A model generated the notes under the pieces. The model was not told the DNA's origin. It did not search any database and worked only from the letters and a program-made list of their open reading frames with translations. From Phanerodontia chrysosporium (taxonomy: Eukaryota; Basidiomycota; Agaricomycetes; Polyporales; Phanerochaetaceae): a stretch of DNA of 64,000 nucleotides. How positions within the stretch are numbered: the first letter of the stretch is position 1; each line of letters begins with the position of its first letter. Made by a program: the position numbers and the translations under genes. The stretch covers positions 2,356,001-2,420,000 of the forward strand of contig MJGA01000001.1 in assembly GCA_001910725.1 (NCBI GenBank). The letters are read 5' to 3'. Positions 46,288 through 56,734 of the stretch are shown here, piece after piece.

Positions 46288-47491
46288 GCTCGGAGGCGGT
46301 GCCGCACAGGACAGAGGCTGCGGTGCGGCCCCGCAGCAGGCCGATCAGCAGACGCGGCGACTGAACCTTGTAGTACGCGCGGGCACAGGCGAGCCGGTAT
46401 TTTTGTTGCAGTGCTTCTCGCAGCGCAGGCTGTTGTGCCCGCCCACCGGTGCCCACGTCAGCAGAATGCTGCCTCGCGCAGCCCAGCTCGCCCTGCCGCG
46501 CTCACGAGGACACCCGCCGCATGGGGACGTGCTTCCCGGCGGCTCCACGATCACTCTCTCGCCCATCCTGCGCGCGCAAATTCGCGGGCCCGCTTTGACA
46601 AATAAGCATCGCAGAAGACACAGCAACAAAAAAAAGAAGACAGCGCGAGAAGCCGCCGCCGCAAACCATGCCTTCCTGGGCCGAGCCGCGCGCCACAAAG
46701 ACTGGCGCTCCACTCGACGCAGGGCTCCCTCGCTCCCTCCGCCCTGCCCCTGAGCTGCTTCCGCCGCGCCAGCCCAAACTGGAATGTGCGGCACGCCCCC
46801 TGGATCGCACAAGCGCCAACTGAATGGGGGCCCCGCACTCGATGCGGGTCGCGTGCGCGCGGGAGCGCCTGGATAGGCCAGGTTTTGCCTCAGCTCTCGC
46901 TCCGTGTTCCTGGAACGCTGCTGGGCAGGTGCGCACGGCGCGTGGTCTCGCCACAGGGGGCTGCACATTCAGTATGTCAGGGTTGCGCGCTATGGTCCGG
47001 CTCCAGCCCTCCTGTCGCCACACCGCCTGCTCGCCCGCTATATGTCGTGCATTCTGTGCCAGCGTGCGCTCTCCGGCACCCGGATCCCAGCGCGCTGTGC
47101 GATCGGGGGTCCCGCCGCGTCGCATTGTGCAGGGGCCCGACGATCGGCGCGGGCGAGCAGAGGCGTGTGGGCTGGTGACCCATCGGTCGGTGCGCGTGCG
47201 CACCGCGGTCAGCCTCTCAAAGATTCCGCACGGCTATGCCCGCCGTGCAACGCGGAATGAGCCTTCGCGGCGAGCCTGGGGGGCCAGCCGCGGTCAGCCG
47301 CCGAGACAGCCCGTCCACAACCGACCCGCGCGACCGTCGCCGCCATCTCCTCCCACACACACCATCGCACGACGCCCGACCCTGGCGGTCTCCCTCCGTG
47401 CTGCACTCCAGTCTGAGCGCGCCCTGCCGCCCGCGCAGCGAACGCACACGCACCTGCGCCGCTTGACGTCAGGATCGAAGCCGCAAAAACG

Positions 47492-49909
47492 ATGCACGAG
47501 CACCAGGGCCGCGCGCGCGTCTGGCGCGCACTCACGCTGGCGCTGCTGCACGCACTGGCCTGCGTGCACGCGGCGCCGCCACACGCCCCGCACGCGCCGC
47601 CCGGCCGCCTCGGCGACGCGTACTGGTCGGGGCACGCGCAGGGCCCCGAGGAGGCCCTGTGGCGCCTCGGCGGCCATGCGCTCGACCGCAGGGATGTGCG
47701 CGAGCGGGCCGTGGTGACGCAGACGGTGTTCTCGACCGTCGTGCAGACGCAGACCGCGACGACGCTGACGACGGTGGGTCCGCAGGGCTCGGGCGGGCCT
47801 GTGTCTTCGGGGGCCTCTGCGCCTTCGGCGGGTGTGGATGCGTCGGCGCCGGACGCGACATCCGTGTCTTTTGGCTCGTCATCGTCGTCTGAGTCTAGTC
47901 CGACGGATGCCAGCACCTCCGCTGTGCCTGTGACCTCGACGGGCCCAGACGCTCCTGGGCAGCCGACCGCGAGCAGCGCGGCCGGTGTCCAGCCCGTGCT
48001 CTTCCTGCCTCCAGTACAAGCCCAACCCACAGCCCATCCGGCCTCGCCCGCCCAATCTCCTTCGCCGCAGCCAACAGACGCACCACCAGCCGATGTCCCA
48101 CCTGCCGCGCCCCAGCCCAGCGACATCGCGACATCGCTGCTCCCGCCTCGGACGCCGAAGGCTCGCACCCGCCGTCCTCCTCCGCCGCCGCCGCCGCGCC
48201 GGCGCACCCGACCTCCGCGCCCGCCGCACCGCAGACACGGCCGCTCGTGATGGCGTACTACCCGTCGTACACCGCCGCGTCCTTCCCGCCCGAGCGGGTC
48301 GACTTCACGCGGTACGACTGGGTCGACTTTGCGTTCGCCGTGCCGCAGGCCGGCGGCGGGCTCGGGTGGGACGGCGCGGACGGGAGCGCGGGCGACGTCC
48401 TCCGGCGGCTCGTCGCGCGCGCGCACGCCGCGGGCAAGCACGTCAAGGTCAGCGTCGGCGGGTGGACGGGCTCCGCGCGCTTCTCGGGCGCGGTCGCGGG
48501 CGCGGACGGCCGCGGCGCGCTCGTGGACGCGATCGTGCGGCTGTACGGCGCGTACGCGCTCGACGGGATCGACATCGACTGGGAGTACCCCGGCCAGCCC
48601 GGCGCAGACGGGAACGCGTACGCGCCGCAGGACACGGCGAACTTCCTCGCGTTTCTGCGGCTCCTCCGACAGCGGCTGCCGCCGCAGGCCAAGATCAGCG
48701 CCGCGGCGATGACGGTGCCCTGGGCGGACGCGCACGGCGCGCCGCTGGCGGACGCGTCCGCGTTCGCGCAGGTGCTCGACTGGATCCTGATCATGAACTA
48801 CGACACCTGGGGCTGTACGTCCCGCCCGCGGGGGCTGTTTTTTCCCTCCTCGCCCCGCATGCTGATCTTTTTTTTGGCAGCCGCGAGCCCGCCGGGCCCG
48901 AACGCGCCGCTCAGCAACGCGTGCCACAACTCGACGCAGGCGTCCGCGAGCGCCGTCGCGGGCATCGCGGCGTGGACCGCCGCGGGCTTCCCCGCAAGCA
49001 AGATCGTGCTCGGCGTGCCCTCGTACGGCTACATCTCGCACTCGTCTGCCGACGGCCTGCAGACGCGCAGTGTCCGCCGCCGGCGCCACGTCCCGATGCA
49101 CCTCGACGGCGGCGCCGGCGCGCCGGGCACAGCAGGCGCCGCAAGCACCGCGGGCGCGGAGGGCACGGTGAGCGCGGAGGGCACGGACGGCGCAGGCAGC
49201 GCGGGCGTGCCGGTGGTGCTGAACGAGGACGGGAACGCCGCGGACGGCGAGGTGCAGTTCCGCGACCTCGTGCAGCAGGGCGTCCTCCAGTACGTCGCGG
49301 CCTGGGACGCCGACGCTGCGGCGGTGCGCGACGCCCAGGCCGACGGTGCGACGGTGCCTCCGGCGACGGTGCCGACGGCGACACGCGGACGACCCCGGTG
49401 GCGACTCTAGTGCCGACGACGACTCTAGCTCCGATGGCTCTGACGGCGCCACCCCTGGCGGCTCTGGCGGCTCTGGCGGTCCTGGCGGCTCTGGCGGTCC
49501 TGGCGGCTCTGGCGGCTCCAGTGCTGGTGCCGGCCCCGATGGCTCTGGCGACGCAGACTCCAGCGCTGACGACGGTGTCTCGGGCACGCGCGGCGTGCTC
49601 CCCGCGGGCCTGCCGCTCCCCGCGCGCTCGAGCACCGCGGACACGCTCTCCTTCGCGGGGCACACGATCGCAAACGTCTTCACGGGGCTCCGCGGCTTCG
49701 AGCGGCGCTGGGACGCGTGCTCGAGCACGCCGTTCCTGCGCTCTGCGCGCGCGGGCCAGGTCGTCGCGTACGACGACCCGCAGAGCCTCGAGCTCAAGGC
49801 CGCGCTCGCGCGCTACGCAGGCCTGCGCGGCGTGAACATGTTCGACGCGCACGGCGACACGGACGCCGGCGACCTCGTGGACGCGATCCGGCGCGGGCTC
49901 GGGCTGTAG
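47492..49909 (+). CDS. Secreted GH18 chitinase, extremely GC-rich, with frame breaks
   Basis: Family 18 glycoside hydrolase cleaving chitin, secreted. MHEHQGRARVWRALTLALLH begins with a signal peptide (LTLALLHALACVHA). A Ser/Thr/Pro-rich linker of about 200 residues follows. The catalytic barrel starts VMAYYPSYTAASFPPERVDF and shows KVSVGGWTGSARF and the catalytic motif DGIDIDWEYPG (acid Glu). After intron 48815-48880 come NYDTWGS.., SKIVLGVPSYGY, VQFRDLVQQGVLQY, GFERRWDACSSTPFLRS, QVVAYDDPQSL and GVNMFDAHGDTDAGDLVDAI. Frame changes are implied near 48125 and twice within 49330-49390, each as one lost base. A Gly/Ser/Pro tandem block (GGSGGPGGSGG, 49451-49521) interrupts the barrel before the final strands, which ordinary homologues lack. 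Third-position GC is near saturation. Confidence 0.87.
49451..49521 (+). repeat. Tandem repeat GGCGGCTCT/GGCGGTCCT inside chitinase
   Basis: Nine-base units (GGCGGCTCTGGCGGTCCT pattern) repeated about eight times, encoding GGS and GGP within the catalytic domain. Confidence 0.85.
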
Positions 49910-51034
49910 CGTGCTGCCGCGGGGATGCGGCTTGGTTCGGTGCTTGCCGCGGTTCCGGGTCTGCGGGGTCTGCGCCGAGAGAGGTTCAGATCGACGCGTG
50001 CTACTACCTCTGGGGCTCCGCGCGGCCCGGAGTTCTGCTGGACCTACCTCGACTTGCGGGCACTTGCTGGACGCGCGTGAGAGTGCTCGTTTGGCGTTAC
50101 CGCGCAGTACTCGGCGTATATTGCAATGTATATGCTCAATACATTGAGGCCGCGCACGTGAGCGCAAGTCTGGAACTACTGCATTAAAAATACCCAACAG
50201 CCTGTCTATCAGTCCCCAATGTCGTCCGCAATTCCATGCGTAGAGTTTAGAGGTGGCACGGTCACGATGCATCCCGAGAGTTGGAGATTTGTTCTAGAGC
50301 CCGTCGAAGTCCTGGCCGACACAACTCCCGGTGGAGCCACGGTGGCGTACGACCACTCTGGATCTCCAGCGGTGGTTGCCCGCCAGACTGGCGCCGAGCC
50401 GAGGCGATCCATGCGTCGCGCTCCGCAACGCCAGCGTACGAATTAGGCGGGAGTGGCCCGAACGCGGGCGGGGAGGCGTTCCTCTGATCGGGGCGAAGCC
50501 CGTCGTCCCGTGGGTTGCCACGCGCTGACGATGGCAATCCTCCTCTGCAGCACAGCAAGGGCGCGGATGAGCAATAGCGCGGCGGAAGGGAGGACGTCGC
50601 TCGCCGCATCGGGCGAGGTGCTGAACCAGCGATGACGCTAGCTTGGGAAAGGCCTCGCGCGTCATCGCTGCTCGAAAGGCGATAGCGTGCACGCACGCTT
50701 CTCCCGATGGGGCGACGTGCCTCGCATGACAAGACGCGTGCGCGTGAGGAACACTCCTACGTGTAGCCCACCCGCGGGCACCATGGCGCGAAAAACAGCT
50801 GTTCCCCAGAAAACGCCTCACGTACCGTAACGTACGCGCGAGTCTGCAGACACGGCGAGCCTTTTCTGCACCCCTTGACGCGAGTCAGGGGTCCGCAGGC
50901 TTCGTGCTGAGCCATCTCTCGCAATCAGCCTGCGAACGTGCGCGCCGACGTCCGCCATATCGGGGCCGCGTGCGCGATCTGCGCTTGGCCTGGCCTGCGC
51001 GGCATCGCCCACGCAGGCTGCGATCGTGCCCGGG
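49910..51034. other. Chitinase 3' flank, no gene seen
   Basis: About 1.1 kb between the chitinase stop and inverted repeat B. It contains a TGTATATTGCAATGTATATG stretch at about 50115 (possible 3' UTR). No domain-bearing frame. Confidence 0.55.
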
Positions 51035-52440
51035 CCACATCGTTCGAGATAGACAGCGCAGCACCCCATTGCTCTGCGCTGCCTCGTTTTGGGAGGCGCA
51101 CCAGCCCTGGATCTGAGAAGGCGTCGCAGCGCACCTGAGGCCTAGCTCGCGGGCTGGACCAGCGGCCGCATCGATGGCTCTGGCGAGGCCTGTCGCGGCG
51201 ATCGCACGTATGCGGCCGGGGTGCGAGAGTGCAGGTGTCGAAGGCCGGGGAAGCGCCAGGGAGGCGCGTCGATGGGGCACGATGCCTGCCATTGGACGGC
51301 GCCGCAACGAGTCTGGGCTCCAGGCGTGCACGGGCTTGAGAAGGCGGCGAACAGGGACGAGAGGTCGGTTACGAGAGGCGGCGCAGTGTTGCGATGGGGT
51401 CGTACCCGGATGTTCGGAGCGGGAGCCCGGCTTCTGCGTGTAGCACAGTAGCAGGGCCGTCATTAGGCGACCCGTGACGACAGAGGAGGATGTGCAACAT
51501 TAGGCAGAGATTTCAAGGTGTCGGACGCGAGAGTAGTTGTCGATGCAAGGTTCTTGTGTAGTAGAGTTGCATCTCCTGGCCACAGAGACACTCGGAGGGT
51601 ACACCCAGCAGCTTACCGAGCCTTTTGAGGTTCTCCATCTCGGACGCGTGTAACGTACACACAGAAGTCGCACAATCGCCGTTCGTGCTTTGCGTCGCGC
51701 GCTGCGGCCGGTCTGGGGCGGGTCTCGTCTGCTCGGGAGCGCACGCAGCGCGGGCATAGACGAGGACGAGACTGGGGTAACGGCACCTTCATGTAACCAC
51801 TGCCCTTCCTCTGCCCTCGACCTGCCTCCCGATACCCATTCAGTGTGCCCATGATTTGCCTGCCTAGACCAGCGGCGCGAGTGCGAAAGGTGAACGTCGG
51901 TCATGAGAGATTGTATGGGGCAGCATCGTGAAGCGCGATCGAGAGTTCCTGGCTCGTCGTCGTCGCGCAATCTCCCCGGCGAACGCTGTGCACAGGACAG
52001 GGTCGGTGGCGTCCGCTTTCCGCGTCCTCTTATGTAGGCGAGTCGCGCCATGACGTAGGGCAACGCAACCGGGGCCCGCTGGGCTGCAGGGCTGTCCGCG
52101 CGCGCGCGTTTCTCAGGCTGCGTGACGGTGTGGGAGCCACACGCGCAGGGACGCGTCTGGCCTCGGTCGGCGTGCGTTTGCGTTTGGGGTGCGATGCCAC
52201 AGGCCTGTCGCTGCGGTCACTCGGATGGCGGTTGCTGAAGCGGCTTAGGCGGATTGGGTGGTGACTTCATTGTGATCTCGAGAGTTCATTATATGGAGGA
52301 TTGTGCAGATCCTGGTCGCGACGACGTCATGGTTGTAGTGCGTCGCCGCGCGTGCAGCCGCTGCCCCGGGATTGCCCCGGGCGTCAGCACATCGCGTGCA
52401 GGTTGCTCTCCGACTTCCACTTGCACTGCTCAATACTGTG
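51035..52440 (-). repeat. Long inverted repeat, copy B
   Basis: Reverse-complement partner of 36817-38215. Inner edge near 51040-51130 (CCAGCCCTGGATCTGAGAAG), outer edge near 52360-52440 (GCCCCGGGATTGCCCCGGGC). Differences from copy A are scattered substitutions and small indels. The stretch 51965-52110 is nearly identical to 37140-37300. Confidence 0.88.
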
Positions 52441-53781
52441 AGTACTGACCTGGATCAACCTCCTACAATTATTTCTCTAACCGTTTTACGCCCATATATA
52501 CAGAATATATTCACTACACCTTTTGTTGGTTCGGAAAGTCTTAGGCATGAGCAATTCTGCTTTGACATGCAACGCCATGGCACTCGCACTACAAAGCTCC
52601 ATGCCTTTCTTTCACCAAAGCGTCCTCATTGTCACACTGCTCACTGTGCTACTTATTGGAAACCTTTGACTGTACACCTTGTTGAGTCTCCTCACCCGTA
52701 TCCTCTTCTTCTCAGGCTATGGATGCCTTGTCGGACCCGAGGGCACTGAAGCCCAGCTGTAAATGTTGCAAGCTCTTTCGGAAGCTCTCGGGTGGGAGAT
52801 TCCACCTGGCATCTGCGGGCCCCGGGAGAACGATCAAATACCCACCGCGAAGGGGCCACGGGTTGCCAATGCAGTGCAAGCTCAGCAGCAGATGGCACGC
52901 CGCTACCCTGGTCAGCCTACGCCCTTTGGTCGGCCGATAGGAGTCGTCGGTCCTGGACCAGGCAGGTGTCAGGAAGCAGTGCGTTATAGCATGTTTGGTG
53001 GCGCGCCGGACGTGTCTAGGCACCCTGCGGTGGTGGCGAAGCATCTATCTGGAAGCAGCTGAAGAGACGAGTCCTAGGAACGCCATGGGACTCGTGTAGA
53101 TCTGCTATAACCGCTGAAGGTGAAGCCAGGCGGGCAAGCTAGGGTGATTCTTCAATGTGCAGCATGAGTCCAGGTACTGTGTTGTAAGTGTTTGCTAGTT
53201 TACTACCACGTTGTGACTTGTCTGACCATTCGCTCTGGCTGCCTAGGGTCCCGTTCACGTTTTGTTACCACTTTGGTGGCACGTTGTCGAAGGACGCGCA
53301 CATACAGCGGACTTACAGCGTTCAGCCCTACTGAAACTACCCTGCACCACGAAAGCTATTCATGCCTGATCGTATCTTCACGGTTGACTATACATGAATG
53401 ATCTGGGCAGAAACCATGATAGCCAAGCTTACGAACACAAGACGCAACACAACGCTGACATGCCCATGCCTCCGACCTCACCTTTCAATGCAACTTGACT
53501 GCATGTACATTTCGCATCGCTCGAAGATGTGTAGGCTGACATTTGCAAAGTAGGCCTTGTAGCGGCTGCGCTTTGGCATCCGTATTAGACCTGATAAAGT
53601 TCACACATGATGTGCACGCGTTGCACAAAGTTGTGCTCTGCAGCGTCATGGAAGCGTTACTCTCCGCTTGGACCCTAGACAGCGACAAGCTGCGACGGTC
53701 CGTTGGAGGCGTGCACAACTGTATATCAAGGCATCATGAATCTAGCCGGGACTTCCAGACGACCACGCACTCGCTCCCGCC
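52441..53781. other. Intergenic, no supported gene
   Basis: About 1.3 kb. GC falls sharply just outside repeat B. A 99-codon frame (52763-53062, MLQALSEALGWEIPPGICGP) lacks splice support and family resemblance and may be a fragment. Confidence 0.5.
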
Positions 53782-54820
53782 ATGGGTCTCACACACTCCC
53801 AGATCCGCCGACGTCGCGAACGCCAGACCGCGGACGACACCAGGCTCGGCACACCTTCAATGAACACCGATCTGGAAAAGTTGGGCCAGACCACCATGCC
53901 CAGCCACTGGACGTTCGAGTTCGCCTGGGCTCCCAACTTCCTGAAGCCAATACTTCGATTTGGTCTGGAAATTCTTAGCCTCGCTTCACTAGGCCATTCG
54001 CAGCTAGAAGAGATCTGGGAGGTCTGCTGCGCAGACGAGAGGACGTGGCTTGAGAGCACGGGGAGGCTGTCCGACAGGCTGAACACTATTGTGGTTGTGG
54101 TACGCGGTCTCCATTGCAGAGCATGTTCGATGGTATACTAACCGTTAGGATAGGCCGGCTTGCTTCTCAGCTCAACAGCTGCGTTTATTACGACGGTTCC
54201 ACCGCTGACGCGGGAGTTCAACTACACCCTGAAGGCAGTGTATGTCTGCCTCCTCCTCTCCTTCGCGACGTCGCTCGGCACCCTGATAGTGGGCTCCGCC
54301 ATTATGTTCGTTGTCTCGAAATGCAGCGCCGAGTGGTTCGTGAGGGTACGTGCTCCAACTCTGCACCTCGCTGCGAGACCACGAGCTTACCCACGCGCCA
54401 AATAGACTCACATGGGATCGCAGTCGCGCATTCTGTGCACGATGTACCTCATCGCGTATCCCTTCATCTCGATGGGAGTCTCCGGATCGATGCTTGCAAT
54501 AGGTTTGTCCAAGGTTGGTCGTTGCAGCCCATGCGCATGTTCACACTTCGACAGCGTTACTGGTCACTGCGTGGACATCGGAGAATGAGCTTGTGGCGAA
54601 GGGCGCCGTGTGGCTACTGCTCTTTCCGCTTACATGCCTGCCGGTATGGATATGGACCCAGGTGAAGATCGGACCAGACGGTGGTTCGGTACAATCAGAG
54701 GAGCTACCAACTACCGCAGAGCAACCCGATGCCAGAACAGCAGAGCTTGGGCAGCTCCGTCAATCGCAGTCCAATCATGCAGATTCGCAAGTTATTCTGC
54801 CAGTGACTAGATACCGCTAA
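53782..54820 (+). CDS. Four-exon multi-pass membrane protein, unknown family
   Basis: Not recognised by name. Exons 53782-54099, 54154-54345, 54406-54502 and 54555-54820 join in phase. From MGLTHSQIRRRRERQTADDT, an N-terminal soluble part of about 100 residues is rich in charged residues (LEKLGQTTMPSHWTFEFAWA; EVCCADERTWLESTGRLSDR). Four hydrophobic segments follow: AGLLLSSTAAFITTVPPL, AVYVCLLLSFATSLGTLIVG, MYLIAYPFISMGVSGSMLAI and AVWLLLFPLTCLPVWIW. The tail is polar and Gln/Ser rich, ending SQVILPVTRYR. The layout (soluble head with Trp/Leu-rich helix, four TM helices, short tail) resembles lineage-expanded agaricomycete membrane proteins of unknown role. No frame break. Confidence 0.72.
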
Positions 54821-54993
54821 GCATCATAAATCGGCACGACGCATTTTTAGCACCCGTTTCTGCTCTCATATATCATATTTTATCGACATACGCATCCATT
54901 TCTGCCCTTTCGGTACTGGAAGATTCGAGGTCCACGCAACTTGCCATCTTGGGTATATACTCTGCCCTGTATGGTTCTGCGACAGCCCTGGCT
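54821..54993. other. Spacer 3' of the membrane protein gene
   Basis: Short AT-rich sequence leading up to the MITE-like element; no gene. Confidence 0.5.
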
Positions 54994-55416
54994 CAGTGGG
55001 TGACTTCCCATAAGAATTTAGGGACAGTGTCGTGTCTAGAGGCGTGGCTGTGTAGGCGTGACAACGGAGCCACCTAGCTCGCGCGTCCAACCCATAAGCC
55101 TAACCGCGGTGACGTTTAGACACAAATGTCCCAGACCTTTTGTCGGAGAACTGCCATCAGGATCTTGATGAATTGCCATAGAGAGTAAGGCCCGTCGCCT
55201 CCACCTACCTTTCGTGGTCAAAAAGAGGAGCGAATCGGTCTGGACAGGGGGGTACCCCCGCCCAGATTTCGGACGGAAAGCAGGCCCAAAACGGTGGAGT
55301 TACCGTCTGGGAAGTGGGGTTCGCGTTAACTATGTCACGCTTTTCTCACGCAAACTCGGCAAAAGTCGTCTGAAGCGTTCAGAACTGTCCCTAAAGTACT
55401 TATGGGAAGTCACCCA
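54994..55416. mobile_element. MITE-like element with about 33 bp terminal inverted repeats
   Basis: GGGTGACTTCCCATAAG then TTTAGGGACAG (54998-55026) is the inverse complement, with a small central difference, of CTGTCCCTAAA then CTTATGGGAAGTCACC (55385-55414). CAGT occurs at both outer edges (54994-54997; 55414-55417) and could be the target duplication or part of the ends. About 420 bp without coding potential. Confidence 0.65.
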
Positions 55417-55673
55417 GTTTCTGTTTTCAAGCGGTGATTATATTCCTGAATGTAAATAGCTCAGAGTCAATGCTATCATATACGGCTCGACCAATTGCTT
55501 GCTTCAATGGAAGACCACTAGTGTGCACGACCAGGGACTAGTGCTTGTCCATGGTTTTCCTCGGGTTTCTGTACGATTACGTCAGCACACCGTGCAAGTT
55601 GACTTTCAACCCACTTCATGGTGGAGCGTTCCTTCTTCAGCTTTACTTTCCTCAAGGCCACATTCACGCAGTG
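55417..55673. promoter_or_regulatory. Upstream region of paralogue 3
   Basis: The reading frame of the next gene is open from 55545, but the first Met is at 55674, so this is taken as leader and promoter. Confidence 0.4.
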
Positions 55674-56734
55674 ATGGCTCCTCGTGAAAGCGCAGAAAGC
55701 GACCACGACCTGACCCAGTCTCCCGCGAAGCGGAAGGATCCTCCGGATGCAGAAGACGCGCCTGCATCCAATGAGGAGCCCAGCCCGAAGAAAGCGAAGC
55801 CGTCTTCGGAGGCACCCTACACGCCGCCTTCCGACCTGCGTCTTGCCCTCTCTGCGTTGGTATGGGAGGGCAAGCCGATGGTGTGGTCGGCCGGCGGGTA
55901 CGAGTCCGAGAAGTTTGGAGAGTACATCCGGGGCACGACGCATGCCGGTGACCTCGGTCCTCCCGTCTGGTCCGCGGAACGCGGCTGCTTCGTGTTCAAG
56001 CCGCGCTCGCCGTACAGCTTCGTCTACAAGAGGGAACGGTACTGCGACCTGGACGAGCCCGACGCCAGCTTCGACGAGTATTGCGGGATCTTCGGCGACG
56101 CGGACGACGTCCCCCCGCTCATCTTTGTGCACCGCACCGCGAACACGGCGCCGTGGGTCGGCGAAGTGATGGACGAAGCCGGCAAGAAGCACATAGTCAC
56201 CAGCCCGCCGTTCGCGTATTGGGCGCACAGCGAGAAGGCCGTGCCTGGGGCGAGCTTCCGGTCTCACGGCAGCGCGCCGCACGTCGCCATCTGCGAGCCC
56301 GACTTGGAGCTCCACCAGTGCGCAAAAGATAGCGGTGACGGCGCGGAGATCGACGCGCCGTCGGACAAGGTGGATCATACCTGCGGGTGGAGCGGAAACT
56401 GGACTCGGGAGTTCATCAGGCAGGACAAGCAACGCAAGCTCCTCGGCGCCCTAGTCAAGGAAGTCTGGGCGACGACGTTCAGCGAAGATAGGAAGAAGGT
56501 CAAGACGGTAGGAATGATGGTCAAGCTCGAGCCGGTGCCAGGCTCGGTTGTTTCCGAGCGCGACTGGCATGATCAGGGCGAGGGTGAGGGCGAGGAGGAC
56601 GAGGTTGAAGGGACACGGATGAGGACGCGGAAAGCACACGTGCTGGGAAGTTGAGGCTGGTCAGTTATAAAGTCCGGGCAAGCGTGCTGGAAGTGTATGT
56701 GCAGCCCGAATATCTTGAGTCAGGAAACTTTTGA
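55674..56734 (+). CDS. Paralogue 3, the best preserved member of the unrecognised family
   Basis: Function unknown. It starts MAPRESAESDHDLTQSPAKR. The head is charged, with basic clusters (AKRKDPP, PSPKKAKPSS) that could be nuclear localisation signals. Family blocks in order are PPSDLRLALSALVWEGKPMV, GPPVWSAERGCFVFKPRSPY, PPLIFVHRTANTAPWVGEV, SPPFAYWAHSEKA, HVAICEPDLELHQCAKDSGD, CGWSGNWTREFIRQD and VGMMVKLEPVPGS. An acidic stretch (EGEGEEDEVEG) follows. The open frame stops at 56654. However, one lost G near 56647 (CTGGGAAG) would extend it through RLVSYKVRASVLEVYVQPEY to a stop at 56732-56734, and this LEVYV tail is also in paralogue 2. No intron. Intronless, nuclear-looking and lineage-expanded: a regulator or effector is possible, but nothing proves it. 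Confidence 0.72.

Larger units (their letters stand above)
42955..47491. other. Very GC/CpG-rich island, right part, no supported gene
   Basis: About 4.5 kb. Open frames up to 497 codons (45260-46753 plus) overlap equally open minus-strand frames. None has motifs, signal sequence or splice support. It contains a 20-base poly-G (46034-46053) and a CTT/TTC-rich tract (46259-46287). 47200-47491 is presumably the chitinase promoter. Confidence 0.6.

Noticed and set aside
45260..46753. 497-codon plus-strand frame
   Set aside because: Arg/Pro/Ala-rich, no domain or splice logic, crosses poly-G, and equally open frames exist on the other strand.
47209..49797. 862-codon open frame on the minus strand
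   Set aside because: It is the antisense of the GH18 chitinase, whose catalytic motif and signal peptide are clear. Near-saturated GC at third positions removes stops on the opposite strand.
36817..52440. Maverick, Plavaka or KDZ giant transposon
   Set aside because: No polymerase, integrase, capsid, ATPase or transposase motif is visible between the arms, even allowing for frame breaks.
52763..53062. 99-codon frame beginning MLQALSEALGWE
   Set aside because: No splice partners, no recognisable family, next to repeat B; possibly a fragment but not supportable.
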